Positions 21,977 to 33,055 of a stretch of DNA of 64,000 bases are shown here, one piece after another. The stretch comes from Annona cherimola. Taxonomy: Eukaryota; Streptophyta; Magnoliopsida; Magnoliales; Annonaceae. The position numbers and the translations under genes are program-made. The notes under the pieces are model-generated. The model saw only the letters and a program-made list of their open reading frames with translations, was not told the DNA's origin and made no database searches. The DNA lies in NCBI GenBank assembly GCA_030490835.1, contig CM059971.1, forward strand, positions 4,038,545-4,102,544. Direction: 5' to 3'. Numbering within the stretch: the first letter of the stretch is position 1; the number at the start of each line of letters is the position of its first letter.

Positions 21977-23561
21977 AGTGAACATGATGAACTGGAGGCA
22001 AAGTTCTTCGAGGAAAGAGATGCGCTGGAGGCTAAGTACCATTACCTTTACGAGCCACTTTACACAAAGGTAGAGCAGCTGTGACTTCTGACTTGGGGCG
22101 GATGACTTTCATGCGACATGGCATTCACCTAATCTAGGAAGCAACAAAAGGCTATTGACTTGGCTTATTGGATACTATATTTTTGTCGGGCTTGCAATAT
22201 GGATTTAGATTTCAATAGGTTTACATATTTTCCCATAAAAAGTTCTTAGTTCAAATTTTACTGTATTATGTTTCATTAACTTTTTGAAGTAACATTTTTT
22301 TGAAATATCTACAGAGATATGATATTGTGAATGGGGTTCAGATCACAGACCGTGATGAAGGGGCACTAAAAGTACCTCAAAGATATCAAATGGTGTAGGA
22401 TCAATAGCCCCAAGGGTTTCAAAATTGAATTCATCTTTGATACCAATCCTTATTTCAAGAATTCTCTCCTTGCAAAAACATATCACATGATTGATGATGA
22501 TGAACCTATTCTAGAGAAGGCTATAGGGTAAGCAGAGTTCCTCCCTTGTTGCATAACCTTTTGAGCTTATTTTTTATGCACATGACATAAAATCAATTGA
22601 TGCGTTGTAGGCAGAGATTGAATGGTATCCTGGGAAGTGCTTGACACAAAAAGTTCTAAAAAAGAAGCCAAGGAAGGAGTCAAAGAATGCCAAGCCTGTT
22701 ACTAAAACTAAAGATTGTGAAAGGTTCTTCAACTTCTTTAACCCACCACAAGTTCCGGAAGATGATGAAGATATTGATGAAGAGACTGTAAGTTGAGCTC
22801 ATTTAAGTGAAAGATAACTGAAAGAAGCATTCTGTTATTGGTGGACTTGTCTCATGTCCTTCTTTCTTTGCAGGCTGAAGAGCTTCAGAATCAAATGGAG
22901 CAATATTATGACATTGGGTATGTGTTTTTGGCATTGGTTGATTTTTTCTGCCTGGTTGGCGCATTTGTATACTTTTCACAGTCGAAATCTGTAGTATGAA
23001 ATTAGGTAGTTGTCTTTTCTAGTCCCGTGCACAATGCCCTTGCAGATCAATATCAAAATCTCAATCTCAAAATATTGCGGAAGTAAAGCTATGAAGTGCA
23101 ATTCTGTAAATGTGGATTTCTTCTCCTTTTGAGAGTTGGGACTAAGCTTCCCTGCAAAAAATAAAGAAAGAGCAATTTGTTAGCTAATAGATGTAATTGT
23201 AAAACTTAGGCTTTCAGACCTTTGTATCTCCCAACACATTTTAATCAGAAACTAGGTGCTGTTCTCAATTCCGGTAGTGCTCTCTTATGGTTAGGTTTTG
23301 CTACCATACAAAATGAAGTTGAATGGTTGTGATGTGCAGGTCAACAATTCGAGATAAAATCATTCCCTACGCTATTTCATGGTTCACAAGTGAAGATGTA
23401 TAGGGTGAGGACTTTGATGAGGTAAAGGGGGACGACGATGACGATAACGATGATGAGGAAGAAGGGGATGAGGAGGATGAAGATGATAAGGACGATGAAA
23501 TTTTTATATTGTTGTTTAAGAGGCATGCACACATTGATCATATTGTTTCAGCTGTAAACTT
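21977..23561 (+). pseudogene. NAP1-type nucleosome assembly protein fragment
   Basis: Exon pieces at 21977-22069, about 22314-22530, about 22611-22791, 22874-22917 and 23340-23561 encode parts of a histone H2A/H2B chaperone of the NAP1 family. Recognisable segments are [76 protein letters not shown] and IRDKIIPYAISWF, then an acidic tail rich in Asp and Glu, as in NAP1. The N terminus is missing. Sequence between YDIVNGV and the ALK-LKDIKW region is deleted, there is a frameshift near 22368, and a TAG replaces a Gln codon near 23400. It follows the clathrin piece on the same strand 257 bp downstream with usable splice borders, so a chimeric transcript is conceivable. Confidence 0.9.
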
Positions 23562-24556
23562 TTAACTACCATTTCAATGAACAACTTATATACTTTTTAA
23601 TTATATTGTTGTAAGAGAATGATCTCATGTTAATAATGTTGTGGAAATATCCATTCAATTAATTCATAATGTTTATCCTAAGGTCCGTTACCATACGGAA
23701 AGCTGGAAACAAGTTTGAATTTAAGACTTAATGAGAATTGCCTAGAAAGGACATGATTTACAGGGTTGCATGTATATGTGGTGTTCCAGCGGAAATGATG
23801 TTGTTGCTGTCGTAAATTTATAACGTAAAGGCTTGTTTTGAAATTTGAGGGTGTTCCAGGTATGACAAATAAACAGGATTTGATATTAGCATAGAAATTG
23901 TGAGGTACCCTTATCATGTGCAATGCAACGTACTTAATGAATATAGATTTCTAATGATCAGATGTTGAAATGGTAGACACCCGTAGAATTAATTGATTTT
24001 TCCTAAGATAATGGTTAAATTGTATATCACTTGGGCGACAACAGTTTAGGAGATAGGGGATTTGCATATTACTACCCATTTCAGAAACATGAGGCAGTTA
24101 TAGGGAAGTTCCTTGGAGTGGGAGACTTGAAACTCTCCAATATCTCATATGCATGTCTACGAGCACCATTTGAATTCTCACAACCAAGAAAAGCTAAAAC
24201 GCACTTGCTTGTTGAAAAGGGATTGATTACATGAGAAAACCAATACGCTGAAGCCCAAGGCTTTCTCCTTTCAGCTGACAACCCTTTCTGCCACTTACAA
24301 GCCGTGTATAACAAGCAGCTTATGTACATTAAAGATCCTTACAAATATTTTCCCAATTTATCAATACTTTTAAGCATAATTGGTGTGTTGTAGTTTCTAC
24401 AACTTCACCTGTGCACAAAAATTAATTGCCTAGAACTTGTATACTTATATATATTGAACAATGAATCCAAAAGAGTGAATTGGATTTCATACGTGTGCCT
24501 AGAAAATGAGCATTTCCTTCTTTGTTTCATTTTTATTGATTATCTTCAAACACAAA
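23562..24556. other. Captured or filler DNA without a recognised gene
   Basis: Mixed-composition DNA between the NAP1 and beta-galactosidase fragments. Open frames of 67 codons (24031-24234, plus) and 82 codons (24081-24329, minus) overlap; I do not recognise either. It could be a further captured fragment. Confidence 0.4.
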
Positions 24557-24688
24557 TTAATGGCAGATGGCCACAACCGAGACCTTCTTCATGACATTAG
24601 GGCACGGGTCTCCTCCAAAGTTTTCTGGAGTCACAGCCACAGAGCACCATTGCTGTTCGATGTAGTTCTGCAAGAAGACACTTTGTGT
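24557..24688 (-). pseudogene. Beta-galactosidase (GH35) C-terminal fragment
   Basis: Read on the minus strand, about 43 codons end in a stop at 24557-24559 and contain WCSVAVTPENFGGDPCP followed by NVMKKVSVVAIC. This is the hallmark C terminus of the SUEL/galactose-binding lectin domain of long plant cell-wall beta-galactosidases, with the paired cysteines kept. Only this last piece is present; upstream exons would lie at higher coordinates, where the DNA is AT-rich and non-coding. It lies in the composite element on the strand opposite to the clathrin and NAP1 fragments and is most simply a third captured piece. Confidence 0.8.
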
Positions 24689-25544
24689 TAAATTTATTTC
24701 CATACAATCAAGTAGACTTTAGATAGTTTGTGGACAATGAAGCACAATTATAAAAGAAATTTAAAACTTAATATTTGAAATAAGTACATAGAAAAGTTCA
24801 CACCATTCATTTGAAGATATGATTTTTAAAATCATTATATGGAGAACGCTTGTATAATATATTTAGAATTTAAATTTTAAAATTTTTAGATTAAAAATTA
24901 TTCTACAAAATTTCTAAATCTAAATATTAAATTAATTTGAAGAAGAAAATTTCTATAGAAAAATTAAAACCTTAAATTTTACATTAAATACATGAAGAAC
25001 ATTTATATAATGTATTTAAATATATAAATCTCAAACTAATTATGTGGAGAATGATGCTATAAAATTTTTCTAAATTATTACAATAAATTTATCATCACAA
25101 ATTATAACTATTTTTGGGATAAATAATTTAAATTCAACATTACATAAAATTCTCACCTAACTTTTATACAAATTCTTTACTTTTTGAGGTAATGGTATGA
25201 GGTGACAAATAAATTTTATGCCGTTAATTTATTTTTTGATTTATTTCATTTATTTAATTTTATTCCGTTGTAAATTTGTGCCATTAATTTATTTTTTGAT
25301 TTATGTTCATCTATTTACTTTTTTGCCGTTATAAATTTTATATGATTTACGCAAAAAAGTAAATAAATCAAAGTAAATCTTTTTTAATAAAAGTAAATCA
25401 TAAATGAATGAAAAAGTAAATAATTAGTGGTCTCAAAATTTATAGTTTTTCTAGTCAACCAAAGTAAATTGTTTAAAATTTGTGCCATTTTATTCTAAGT
25501 TTAATAGTACGATATGACAAATTATTGTAAAACATAGGTGACAC
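24689..25544. other. AT-rich DNA, no gene
   Basis: Low-complexity AT-rich sequence. A motif of the type GCCGTTAATTTATTTTTTGA recurs at about 25220, 25280 and 25320 as short degenerate repeats. Confidence 0.5.
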
Positions 25545-26165
25545 AAAAAAGGTGACAACGGTCATTTATTTACTTTTTAAGATCACCTATTACAAATTAA
25601 ATTCCTCCTATAAGAAATAATAAAAATCAATGATACTTATAAATAATCACACAAGTATTATAGTATTTGTTTATTTTTTAGTCACAATATGGGGTTAAAA
25701 AATAGGTGCATAATGAGCATAGGGACGGGTTTTATGCTGACTATAATTAATATACGTGCTTATTATAAAAGTTGATAACATATACAAATTTCTACCTTTC
25801 CAGTAAATAAAAGTGTAAATAATTATTATTAATTTATTAAATATAGGAGACATAAACAAGGTGGTAACGGTTATTTATTTACTTTTTCATATCATCTATT
25901 ATAAATTAATTTTTTCCTGTGGAAAATAATAAAAATACACACAAGCATTACAGGATTTGTTCATTTTTTGTTCAAAATATGGGGTTAAAAAAAGGTGCAT
26001 AATGAGTAAGGGGATGAGTTTTATGTTGACTATGATTAATATATACATTTACGGATAAATAAAAGTATATTAACTACGGATAAATAAACATATAAAAGTA
26101 TACATATAATTTATACCTTTCCAGTAAATAAAAGCATAAATATTAATTAGTGACTTATTAAATAT
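25545..26165. repeat. Tandem repeat of about 310 bp, two units
   Basis: Two direct units of about 310 bp (about 25545-25855 and 25856-26165) share TCATTTATTTACTTTT, TATGGGGTTAAAAAA with GGTGCATAATGAG, and CCTTTCCAGTAAATAAAAG in the same order. They are diverged by many small changes. No coding capacity. Confidence 0.7.
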
Positions 26166-26269
26166 ATTAATTACGTAAAAGATCCAATTATTCGATTTGT
26201 TTAAATTTTAATAAGAATATATATTTTAATATGTAATATTATTAGTATCTTTCGTATTACATTTACGGA

Positions 26270-26720
26270 TAATATATTTCATATGAATTTTATGAACAAT
26301 CTATAAAATCCATCAAATCCATCACATCAGTAAATTACAAATTGATTACTTTATAAAATTCATAAATCATATATATATTAGTTTACGATTTTACATAATT
26401 CTTGTAAAATCTGTATTGTCCATATAATTGGTGAACATGAAAAGTCATCAATCCTATTTCAGTTGTTAACACTGTATAACTGGTTTATCTTATCAAACGA
26501 ATACGTATCAAAATCATATAATCTATAAAACTCGTAAAATTTATAAAATTTATCAATTTCATATGCGCTGTATCCGTAATACTCGAATAACCTGTAAAAT
26601 TTATTTCATTGAAAAAATGAATACAAGATTACCAGTGGAACACATCATTCCCATGCATTTCATAAAAATTGTAAAATCCGTAAAAGCTGTGAAATCTATA
26701 TCAATGGTAAAAGAAGCTAA
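26270..26720. repeat. Degenerate short-period repeat
   Basis: Recurring variants of TTATAAAATTCATAAAT and GTAAAATCCGTAAAAG, with a period of roughly 9 to 20 bp, make this stretch low-complexity. The open frame of 79 codons inside it follows from the repeat and is not a gene. Confidence 0.5.
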
Positions 26721-27011
26721 ATTATATCAGTCGTTCAAATTTATTTCTTTAAATCAAACTATTCTTAATTTTATAATTTCAGTCCTACATTACAGATTAT
26801 AATTTGGAATGAGTATCATTCAATTTAACGTTATGGATCACTTATCATCTATAGTAATTTATTAAAATCATATGAATGACTATAAAAATGCATGCATCTC
26901 AAAATACTATAATTTATTTCACCTACCCATACTCACACTTTATCCACATTTCTACTCTCATGCTATGAAATTACCTTTTTACCCTCATTTGCATTTTATG
27001 CAAAAGTAAAA

Positions 27012-27068
27012 ACGTTCGCACTTAAAAACTTTATGCAAACGTTTGCATTTTAAGTGCAGCAAACGTTA
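27012..27068. repeat. Imperfect palindrome at the inner edge of the right arm
   Basis: AACGTTCGCACTTAAAA pairs with TTTTAAGTGCAGCAAACGTT around a centre of TGCAAACGTTTGCA. The same GCAAACGT and AAGTGC words occur at the outer ends of the arms, so this may be a leftover transposon end. Confidence 0.55.
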
Positions 27069-27073
27069 AAAAG

Positions 27074-27149
27074 ATGCAAAGGCTGCAGCATGAGCTTCCA
27101 GTGCTTGACTGCGTTGCTGATCTACTGAAAACAACTGCATATTCCCTTT
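27074..27149 (-). pseudogene. Inverted second copy of the clathrin heavy chain exon
   Basis: Minus-strand copy of the exon at 18694-18777, ending 2 to 8 bp short of its donor. Here the Gln codon of the [10 protein letters not shown] segment is intact (CAA), whereas the left-arm copy has TAA. It is only this one exon, so it is a by-product of the arm duplication. Confidence 0.85.
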
Positions 27150-28393
27150 ATATGCAAATATGGATTGTCTATCAAAGTGATCAATCTAAAGCAATCAAAA
27201 AGGTTCTGCTATTTATTCATGACCAACGAAGGCAAAATTATTACATGCGAATTTATTAAAAACCAGAAATAAACCCTATGGAACCACACAATTCCCACAT
27301 AATTAAAAAAACATAGAAACTAAACAAATGTGTTAAAAATAATATAGCATACAGAGCAAGGAATATGCAGCCGGTTTCCTTGTTCTATGCATAAATTCCT
27401 ATAACTAAATTGAAAACCTACTAAAATCATGGTAAGAGGGCTGTATGAGATAAAAAGGACTTTTGAACCAACCAACACTTAAATATATGAAACGGAACAG
27501 CAGTGCCAGTCAAAAAAAAAAAACTTTTCATGTATGCATATATACATATGTTTAAATGCCCATTAAGAAAACAAGAATAATAGCAACCTAAGAAATAATA
27601 AAAAAGAAGAGAACCAATGGACCACATGTCAATGATGACGTACAGAACTCAAAATCGAAAATGGAAAAACGAACCTCATTAAGGCAAGGATGCTTTCAGA
27701 AATCTCCTCTTCTCGATTTTTCTCTTCTTCAATCTCCCTCTCCTTTTTCTGCTATCCTCCTATCCGTCACTCTCTCTCCCGTCTAAACACGCAGATGGAA
27801 GGAAAATGCAAAAAAATTCATTCAAATCGAAATTGTTTACATGCGAAATGAAGGAAATCGGAAAAAAATCTAACATTTTTGACCTCATCTTCGTCGACAG
27901 CAAGATTCGGCGCCCCTTCCTAGGTTCTCCTCTTCTCCTCAACAGTGCGATGACAACTATGAGTGACGGGGACGGCGGAAGCGTCGGAGACGGCACTACA
28001 ATCGGCGCTTCTTTTTTTTGTCAAATCCTCTTCTGCAAACTCCCTCTGCGATCTCTCCTTCTCTACAGCGAAGGTGGAAGTGACGGCGACGGCAACGGCG
28101 GGGGCGGGGGCAGGGACTGGGACTGGGACTGGGGAAGCTTTCTCTCCTGTCGACGCAAATCCTCTTCTGCGATCTCTCCGTCCGCTCTCTGCTGTCGACG
28201 CAGGTCCCCTTTCTCTCATGTCGACGCAAGTCCCTTACGAGCGCATTTCCTACACGCAAGTATACATGTTTGTCTTAATTTTTGTCTTCCAATTTTACCC
28301 TAGTGAATCTCAACCGCCCATCTTATAATTGACGGCAGATGTGACATTTGCACTTTAAGCAAACGTGAAAACGTTTGCAGTGAAACCGGACTC
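27074..28393 (-). repeat. Right inverted arm of the composite element
   Basis: Reverse complement of the left arm. It includes the GC-rich block (about 27880-28260) and, at its inner edge, the first clathrin exon. The outer end at 28393 gives way to AT-rich DNA with no similarity to the left flank. Confidence 0.85.
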
Positions 28394-30209
28394 TTTTCCA
28401 AGTGTGTGTAGTTCATTTTGTAACTAATTTTTGAAAATTGATTTTGTTTCGTTTTTTATTTCTTTCTGCAGTGCTTGTTGACATCTGACCTGTTTTTTTG
28501 AAATTTATCCATGTAATAATAATGATATCCTCTAGTTTTCATTAGAAATGACATTGCATTGTAGTCCGTTATTATATAGCGAAGGATTTGCTTGGATGCC
28601 GTGGTTTTTTCCCTTTCACGAAAAGGGTTTTCCACGTAAAATTATAAGGTATTATTTTTTGAGTTCGATTTTTGATCATGTTATTTATTGTCCACGTTGC
28701 TCATTTTATTTGAGTAAAAAATTGAATCTGTGCTAGGTGATGGAAAGATCGAAAAGACATATTTCTGGCAAGAAGCTTTGGAAGCTTTGGTGATACATGT
28801 GGGTAAAACTTAATTTATTTGTTAAAAAATATTTATAAATGCTATGGGTGGAGTCGAAATCATCGAAGCAAGTCATTATTACACGGACGTTTTAAGGCCA
28901 AATATTAATTACCCATTGTTTTCAAATGCGTACAAGTAGCATAATAAAACGTTTTAAGGCTAAATATTAATTTTAAACTAATATTTTCAACATCTAAACT
29001 ATCTAAAATATCATTATTACACGGACGAAAGATTTCATAAAATTTTATCGCATTTTAATACTTATGTGCATTGTCCTAATGTACATTTGAGTATATTTAT
29101 TTTAAGAAAATCTATCCCATGCACATTTTTATTTAGATGAAACTTAAGTGTCCTAGCTAATAAATATTAATAAACTGATTAAATTTTGCTCAATCATCAA
29201 CATTTCCGGATCCATATTTGGAAACATATATATGTAAGGCACGTCCCACTAGCTAATTGACAATCCAAGTCACCTAGTTTAACATGATCTTAAGCTTGGA
29301 AGTACTTCTGCAGCCAATTAGTTGTAAATGGAATTTTATCAGTAAGATGGTAGTCGATGGAATAAATTAATTAATACTGCAATTAATTAGTAAATGGCTA
29401 ACATGAGAATAAGGCTACCCCAATCCTTCCAAATTCATCCAACGTTGCCTAAATGCCTTTTTTTCTGTCACCATTATCGGGCTTTGCGTTCTTTTTTTAG
29501 GAAATGGACTGGCTTTGTTTTGTAGAGCTTGGATCGCGCTAAGAATATAATTAATTTCTTCTTCAGTAATGTAAGTTGTTTGGTTATGATCCAACTTAAT
29601 TAATCATTTGCAAAGAATGCCCCAAATGATCTAAGTAATTAATTAATAATGCTCTGCATGTCATATCCTCAGTCAAAATAAAATGTTCGATCGCCAAGTA
29701 AAAGATAAGCACCGATCAATATGATGCCCAAAATTAAGCAACAAATGGACTAAAGATTGGGGGGGTGGGAAGGGAATTGGGGGATTTAAGTCGTTTTCAT
29801 CCATAAAAATGTTGGCTTTTGAATATAAAAAAGTATATACACATATCGAAAAATTATAAAATTTATTATAAACATTCAAAAAAAAATTAAAAACTATACC
29901 TTCTAAACCAAATGGGGCTCATCCAAACCATGAAAGCCCCCTCTCAAACCAAACACATACTCATTCTTCTTCAGAAAAGAAAAACTCAATTGCCAGAACA
30001 AACTTAAGATGAATTTTAGAGAATTTTTAAAATACGACTTACATGCTGTGAACATTTATCCTTGTGAACAATACAAAAGCCGAGATGACTATCATAATTG
30101 CACTGACTTCGAAAGTTAAAAAGTAGGACTAATGAATCCGTACTTTAGTGTTAAAGAGCTCAGTAGAGAAATCATAATCATACAATTCAGCACCTTCATA
30201 GGCAGGTTG
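28394..30209. other. Intergenic AT-rich DNA
   Basis: No recognised gene. A fragment related to MITE family B lies at about 28850-29190. Open frames of 60 to 70 codons (28548-28736 plus, 29673-29879 minus) resemble nothing known to me. Confidence 0.5.
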
Positions 30210-30718
30210 TGTCGAAATTTTCATTAATAAAATAACCGTTTTTCAACGTTTCAGCCGTTTCAACGCTTAGCCATTTCAACGCTCAGCCTTTTAACGCTGA
30301 CACGTTTTTCAGCATATCGTTTGAAATAAATTTCTGTTTTGAAACGTAAAATCACAGCCTATATATATGTGTCTCATTTTGCTTGAAAATACACACTGAT
30401 TTTTGGCTCACCGCTTCTATGGTTCACTTGTGTTCTCAAATTCTAAGTGAATATTTTTTACTTGCCTTTTTATTCCATTCAAAGCGTGTGTATTTTCAAG
30501 TGTTTGGAATCTAGAAGGGAGGTTGTTTCCATTCTAGACTAGGTACTCTCTTTGTATCCTGGGGGCAAATTGCTATAACTCTAAACAGCTGTAAGCGTGC
30601 AAATATTGCCTTAAGGAAAGTGACAATTGTAACATGCCTGGAAGAGTAACCTATTTTGGTTTATATAATTTTCACTTTCCTTAAATTTTTTCTTTATTTC
30701 CAAGTAATTGCCCCAACA
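30210..30718 (+). repeat. 5' LTR of copia element 1
   Basis: Begins TGTCGAAATTTTCATTAA and ends GCCCCAACA (TG...CA). It is of similar length and sequence to the LTR at 49637-50118, which begins TGTTAAAACTTTCAT. The transcript region with CTCTTTGTATCCTGGGGG is shared by both. Confidence 0.8.
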
Positions 30719-30784
30719 ATCTTAAGGCAATATCTGGTTTATTTTTTTCATTTTCCTAAATGACCCCTAATCAACCATTCCCAT

Positions 30785-32165
30785 TGCTAAGCCTGATATC
30801 CCAAGGTTGGATGCCTGTGTTGGCACCAACTTCAAAAGGTGGCAATAACAACTTCATCTCTACCTAACCCACCTTGGAGTTGTCTACGTTTTTAGCAACT
30901 CAAAGCCTGAAGAAACCACGGATGAGACGCTGCAGCAGCAATGCAAAAGAATAAAGTGGGAGATGGACAACTACATCTGCAAAGGCCACATCGTCGAATC
31001 TCTATCAGACTCTCTCTTCAACGCATACCAGAAGGTGGACACGGCCAAAGAAATTTAGGACTCACTTCAGCACAAGTATAACACGAATGATGCTAGTATC
31101 AAGAAATTTCTTGTAAGTGATTTCCTTGAATACACTATGACTGACGATAAGTCAATCCTTGATCAAGTTCATGAGATCCAGTATATCTTCAATTAACTTG
31201 AGTCTGAGGGCAGTAAGATAGATGAGTCTATTCTTGTAAGTACTATTATTGCAAAATTGCCACCTAGTTGGAATAACTACTGCAAGAATTTGAAACAAAT
31301 GAAAGGTCTTATGAGTTTAGATGAACTTGCTCTTAACCTACGTACTGAGGAAAAATCTAGACAAAGTGAAAAGAAAGACGAGCAAATTCAATCTAAAGCT
31401 CATATGGTTGAATCTCAAAATCGGATGACAATTAGCAATAATCAACCCTTTAGAAAATTTAACTTAAATACTAATAAAACTATTGCTAAGAAGAACAAGG
31501 GACCTTGTTATTATTGCAAAAAGATGGGACATTTGAAAAGGGAGTGTAGGCTTCTCAAAAAGAAGAATAACACACAAAAGGGTCCTGAGGCACATTTGAC
31601 TGAAGAAAATTTTATTGTCATGATTTTTGAAATTTGTGCTGTGAGTGACGATCAGACCTGGTGGCTTGATTCTGGAGCTACTAGGCTTGTATGCAAAGAT
31701 AGAAATCAGTTTAAAACCTATGAATCTAGTAATAATGAAAATAATTTATTCATGGGTAACTCGTCTACCGCCAAAGTGGTAGGGTCAGGGACTGTTATCC
31801 TAAAACTGACTTCTGAAAAATCACTCACTCTTACAAATGTGCTTCATGTACCAGAAATTCGCAAAAACCTGGTCTCGGTTAGTCTTCTTAGCAAATATGG
31901 TTTTAAATTAGTATTTGAGTTAGATCAAATTATTATTACAAAAGGAGGTATTTTTGTTGGAAAGGGTTATGTTGTAGACGACATGTTTCGCCTGAATGTG
32001 AATAATGGATCATCTTCTTCTGCTTATATTGTTGATTTATTTTCTTTATGGAGTGATAGACTAGGTCATGTTAATTTTAGAAGTATGGACACTATGATGA
32101 AATTGGGATTAATTCCTAGATCATCAAATGAATCAACTGATAAATGTAAAGTGTCTTCAAACTAA
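30785..32165 (+). pseudogene. Copia gag and protease region
   Basis: Gag-type sequence starts near 30785 with several in-frame stops. From 31257 it is open for 302 codons, with a CCHC zinc knuckle CYYCKKMGHLKREC and an aspartic-protease-type WWLDSGAT motif. The N-terminal half of integrase begins before the stop at 32163-32165, with the GH of the HHCC zinc finger. A 2-bp loss near 32150 removes the second Cys of that finger and ends the frame. Confidence 0.85.
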
Positions 32166-32169
32166 AATT

Positions 32170-33021
32170 ACTAAAAAGCCATTTCAAAAAGTAAAAAGAA
32201 ATTCATAATTATTGGGTTTAATTCATTCTGATATATATGATATGGAAAATAACCTAACAAGAGGTGGTAAAAGATATTTTATAACATTTATAGATGATTT
32301 TAGTAAATATACTTATATTTATTTGCTAAGAACTAAAGATGAAGCTTCAGAAAAATTCAAGTCTTATAAAGCTGAAGTTGAAAATCAACTTGGTAAAATC
32401 ATTAAAACTCTAAAATCAGATAGAGGTGGTGAATATTTATCAAATGACTTTAATGATTTTTGTGAAAATGTTGGCATAATTCACCAAGTAACAACCCCAT
32501 ATACACCTCAACAGAATGGAGCAGCAGAAAGGAAAAATAGAACATTAGTTGAAATGGTAAATTCAATGTTAATATATGCAAATCTAAGTATAGGTTGGTG
32601 GGGTGAAGCTTTATTAACAGCTTGTCACATTCTTAACAGAATTCCACATAAGAAAACTAAAGTTACTCCTTATGAATTATGGAAAAATAAGGCACCTAAT
32701 CTTAAATATTTTAGAGTTTGGGGTTGTAGAGCCTTAGTAAGATTACCTGATCCTAAAAGACCTAAATTAGGACAAAGAGGAATAGAATGCATATTTTTAG
32801 GGTATGCGATAAATAGTAAAGCCTATAGATTTGTAGTAGTAGAGCCTAACAATCCAATTCAACAAAATACTATTATTGAATCTAGAGATGCTGATTTTTA
32901 TGAAAATACTTATAAAACTATTCTTAAGCTCAGCAATAATGATGAAGTTTCTTCTTCTCAACCATTGGTTAAATCTATAAGTAATGATTCTACATTTGCT
33001 GACAAACCTATAGAAAATGGT
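32170..33021 (+). pseudogene. Copia integrase catalytic core
   Basis: The open part (32212 onwards) shows the DDE core: HSDIYD, KSDRGGEY about 60 residues later and PQQNGAAERKNR carrying the Glu. The GKR/KY-type C-terminal part includes VWGCRALVRLP and CIFLGYA. It is interrupted upstream by a TAA and lost downstream at the truncation point. Confidence 0.9.
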
Positions 33022-33055
33022 GTGTGTATATATATATGTATATATATATATATCA
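33021..33055. repeat. TG/TA microsatellite at the copia truncation point
   Basis: GTGTGTGTATATATATATGT and a following TA run begin exactly where homology to copia element 2 ends. Confidence 0.85.

Larger units (their letters stand above)
17463..28393. mobile_element. Large composite element with long inverted arms carrying gene fragments (Pack-MULE-like)
   Basis: About 10.9 kb bounded by inverted arms of about 1.3 kb whose outer ends are GAGTCCGGTTTCACTGCAAA and its reverse complement. Inside lie intron-containing fragments of clathrin heavy chain and NAP1 (plus strand) and beta-galactosidase (minus strand), the pattern known from Pack-MULE transposons. The 9 bases outside each end (TATTCTAAT and TTTTCCAAG) match at 6 of 9 positions, in keeping with an aged 9-bp target duplication but weak as proof. 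No transposase is visible, so it would be non-autonomous. An inverted segmental duplication unrelated to transposition remains possible. Confidence 0.6.
30210..33021 (+). mobile_element. Ty1/copia retrotransposon 1, 3'-truncated
   Basis: Has a 5' LTR (30210-30718), gag, protease and integrase sequence in copia order, then stops abruptly at about 33021 in a TG/TA microsatellite. Reverse transcriptase, RNase H and the 3' LTR are absent. It is closely related to the element at 44948-50118. Stops and frameshifts in gag and integrase show that it is dead. Confidence 0.9.

Noticed and set aside
24031..24329. Overlapping plus- and minus-strand frames of 67 and 82 codons
   Set aside because: I tried to match both to known proteins and could not; kept only as unassigned DNA in the composite element.
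26563..26802. Open frame of 79 codons
   Set aside because: Made of degenerate GTAAAATCC-type short repeats; coding is not credible.
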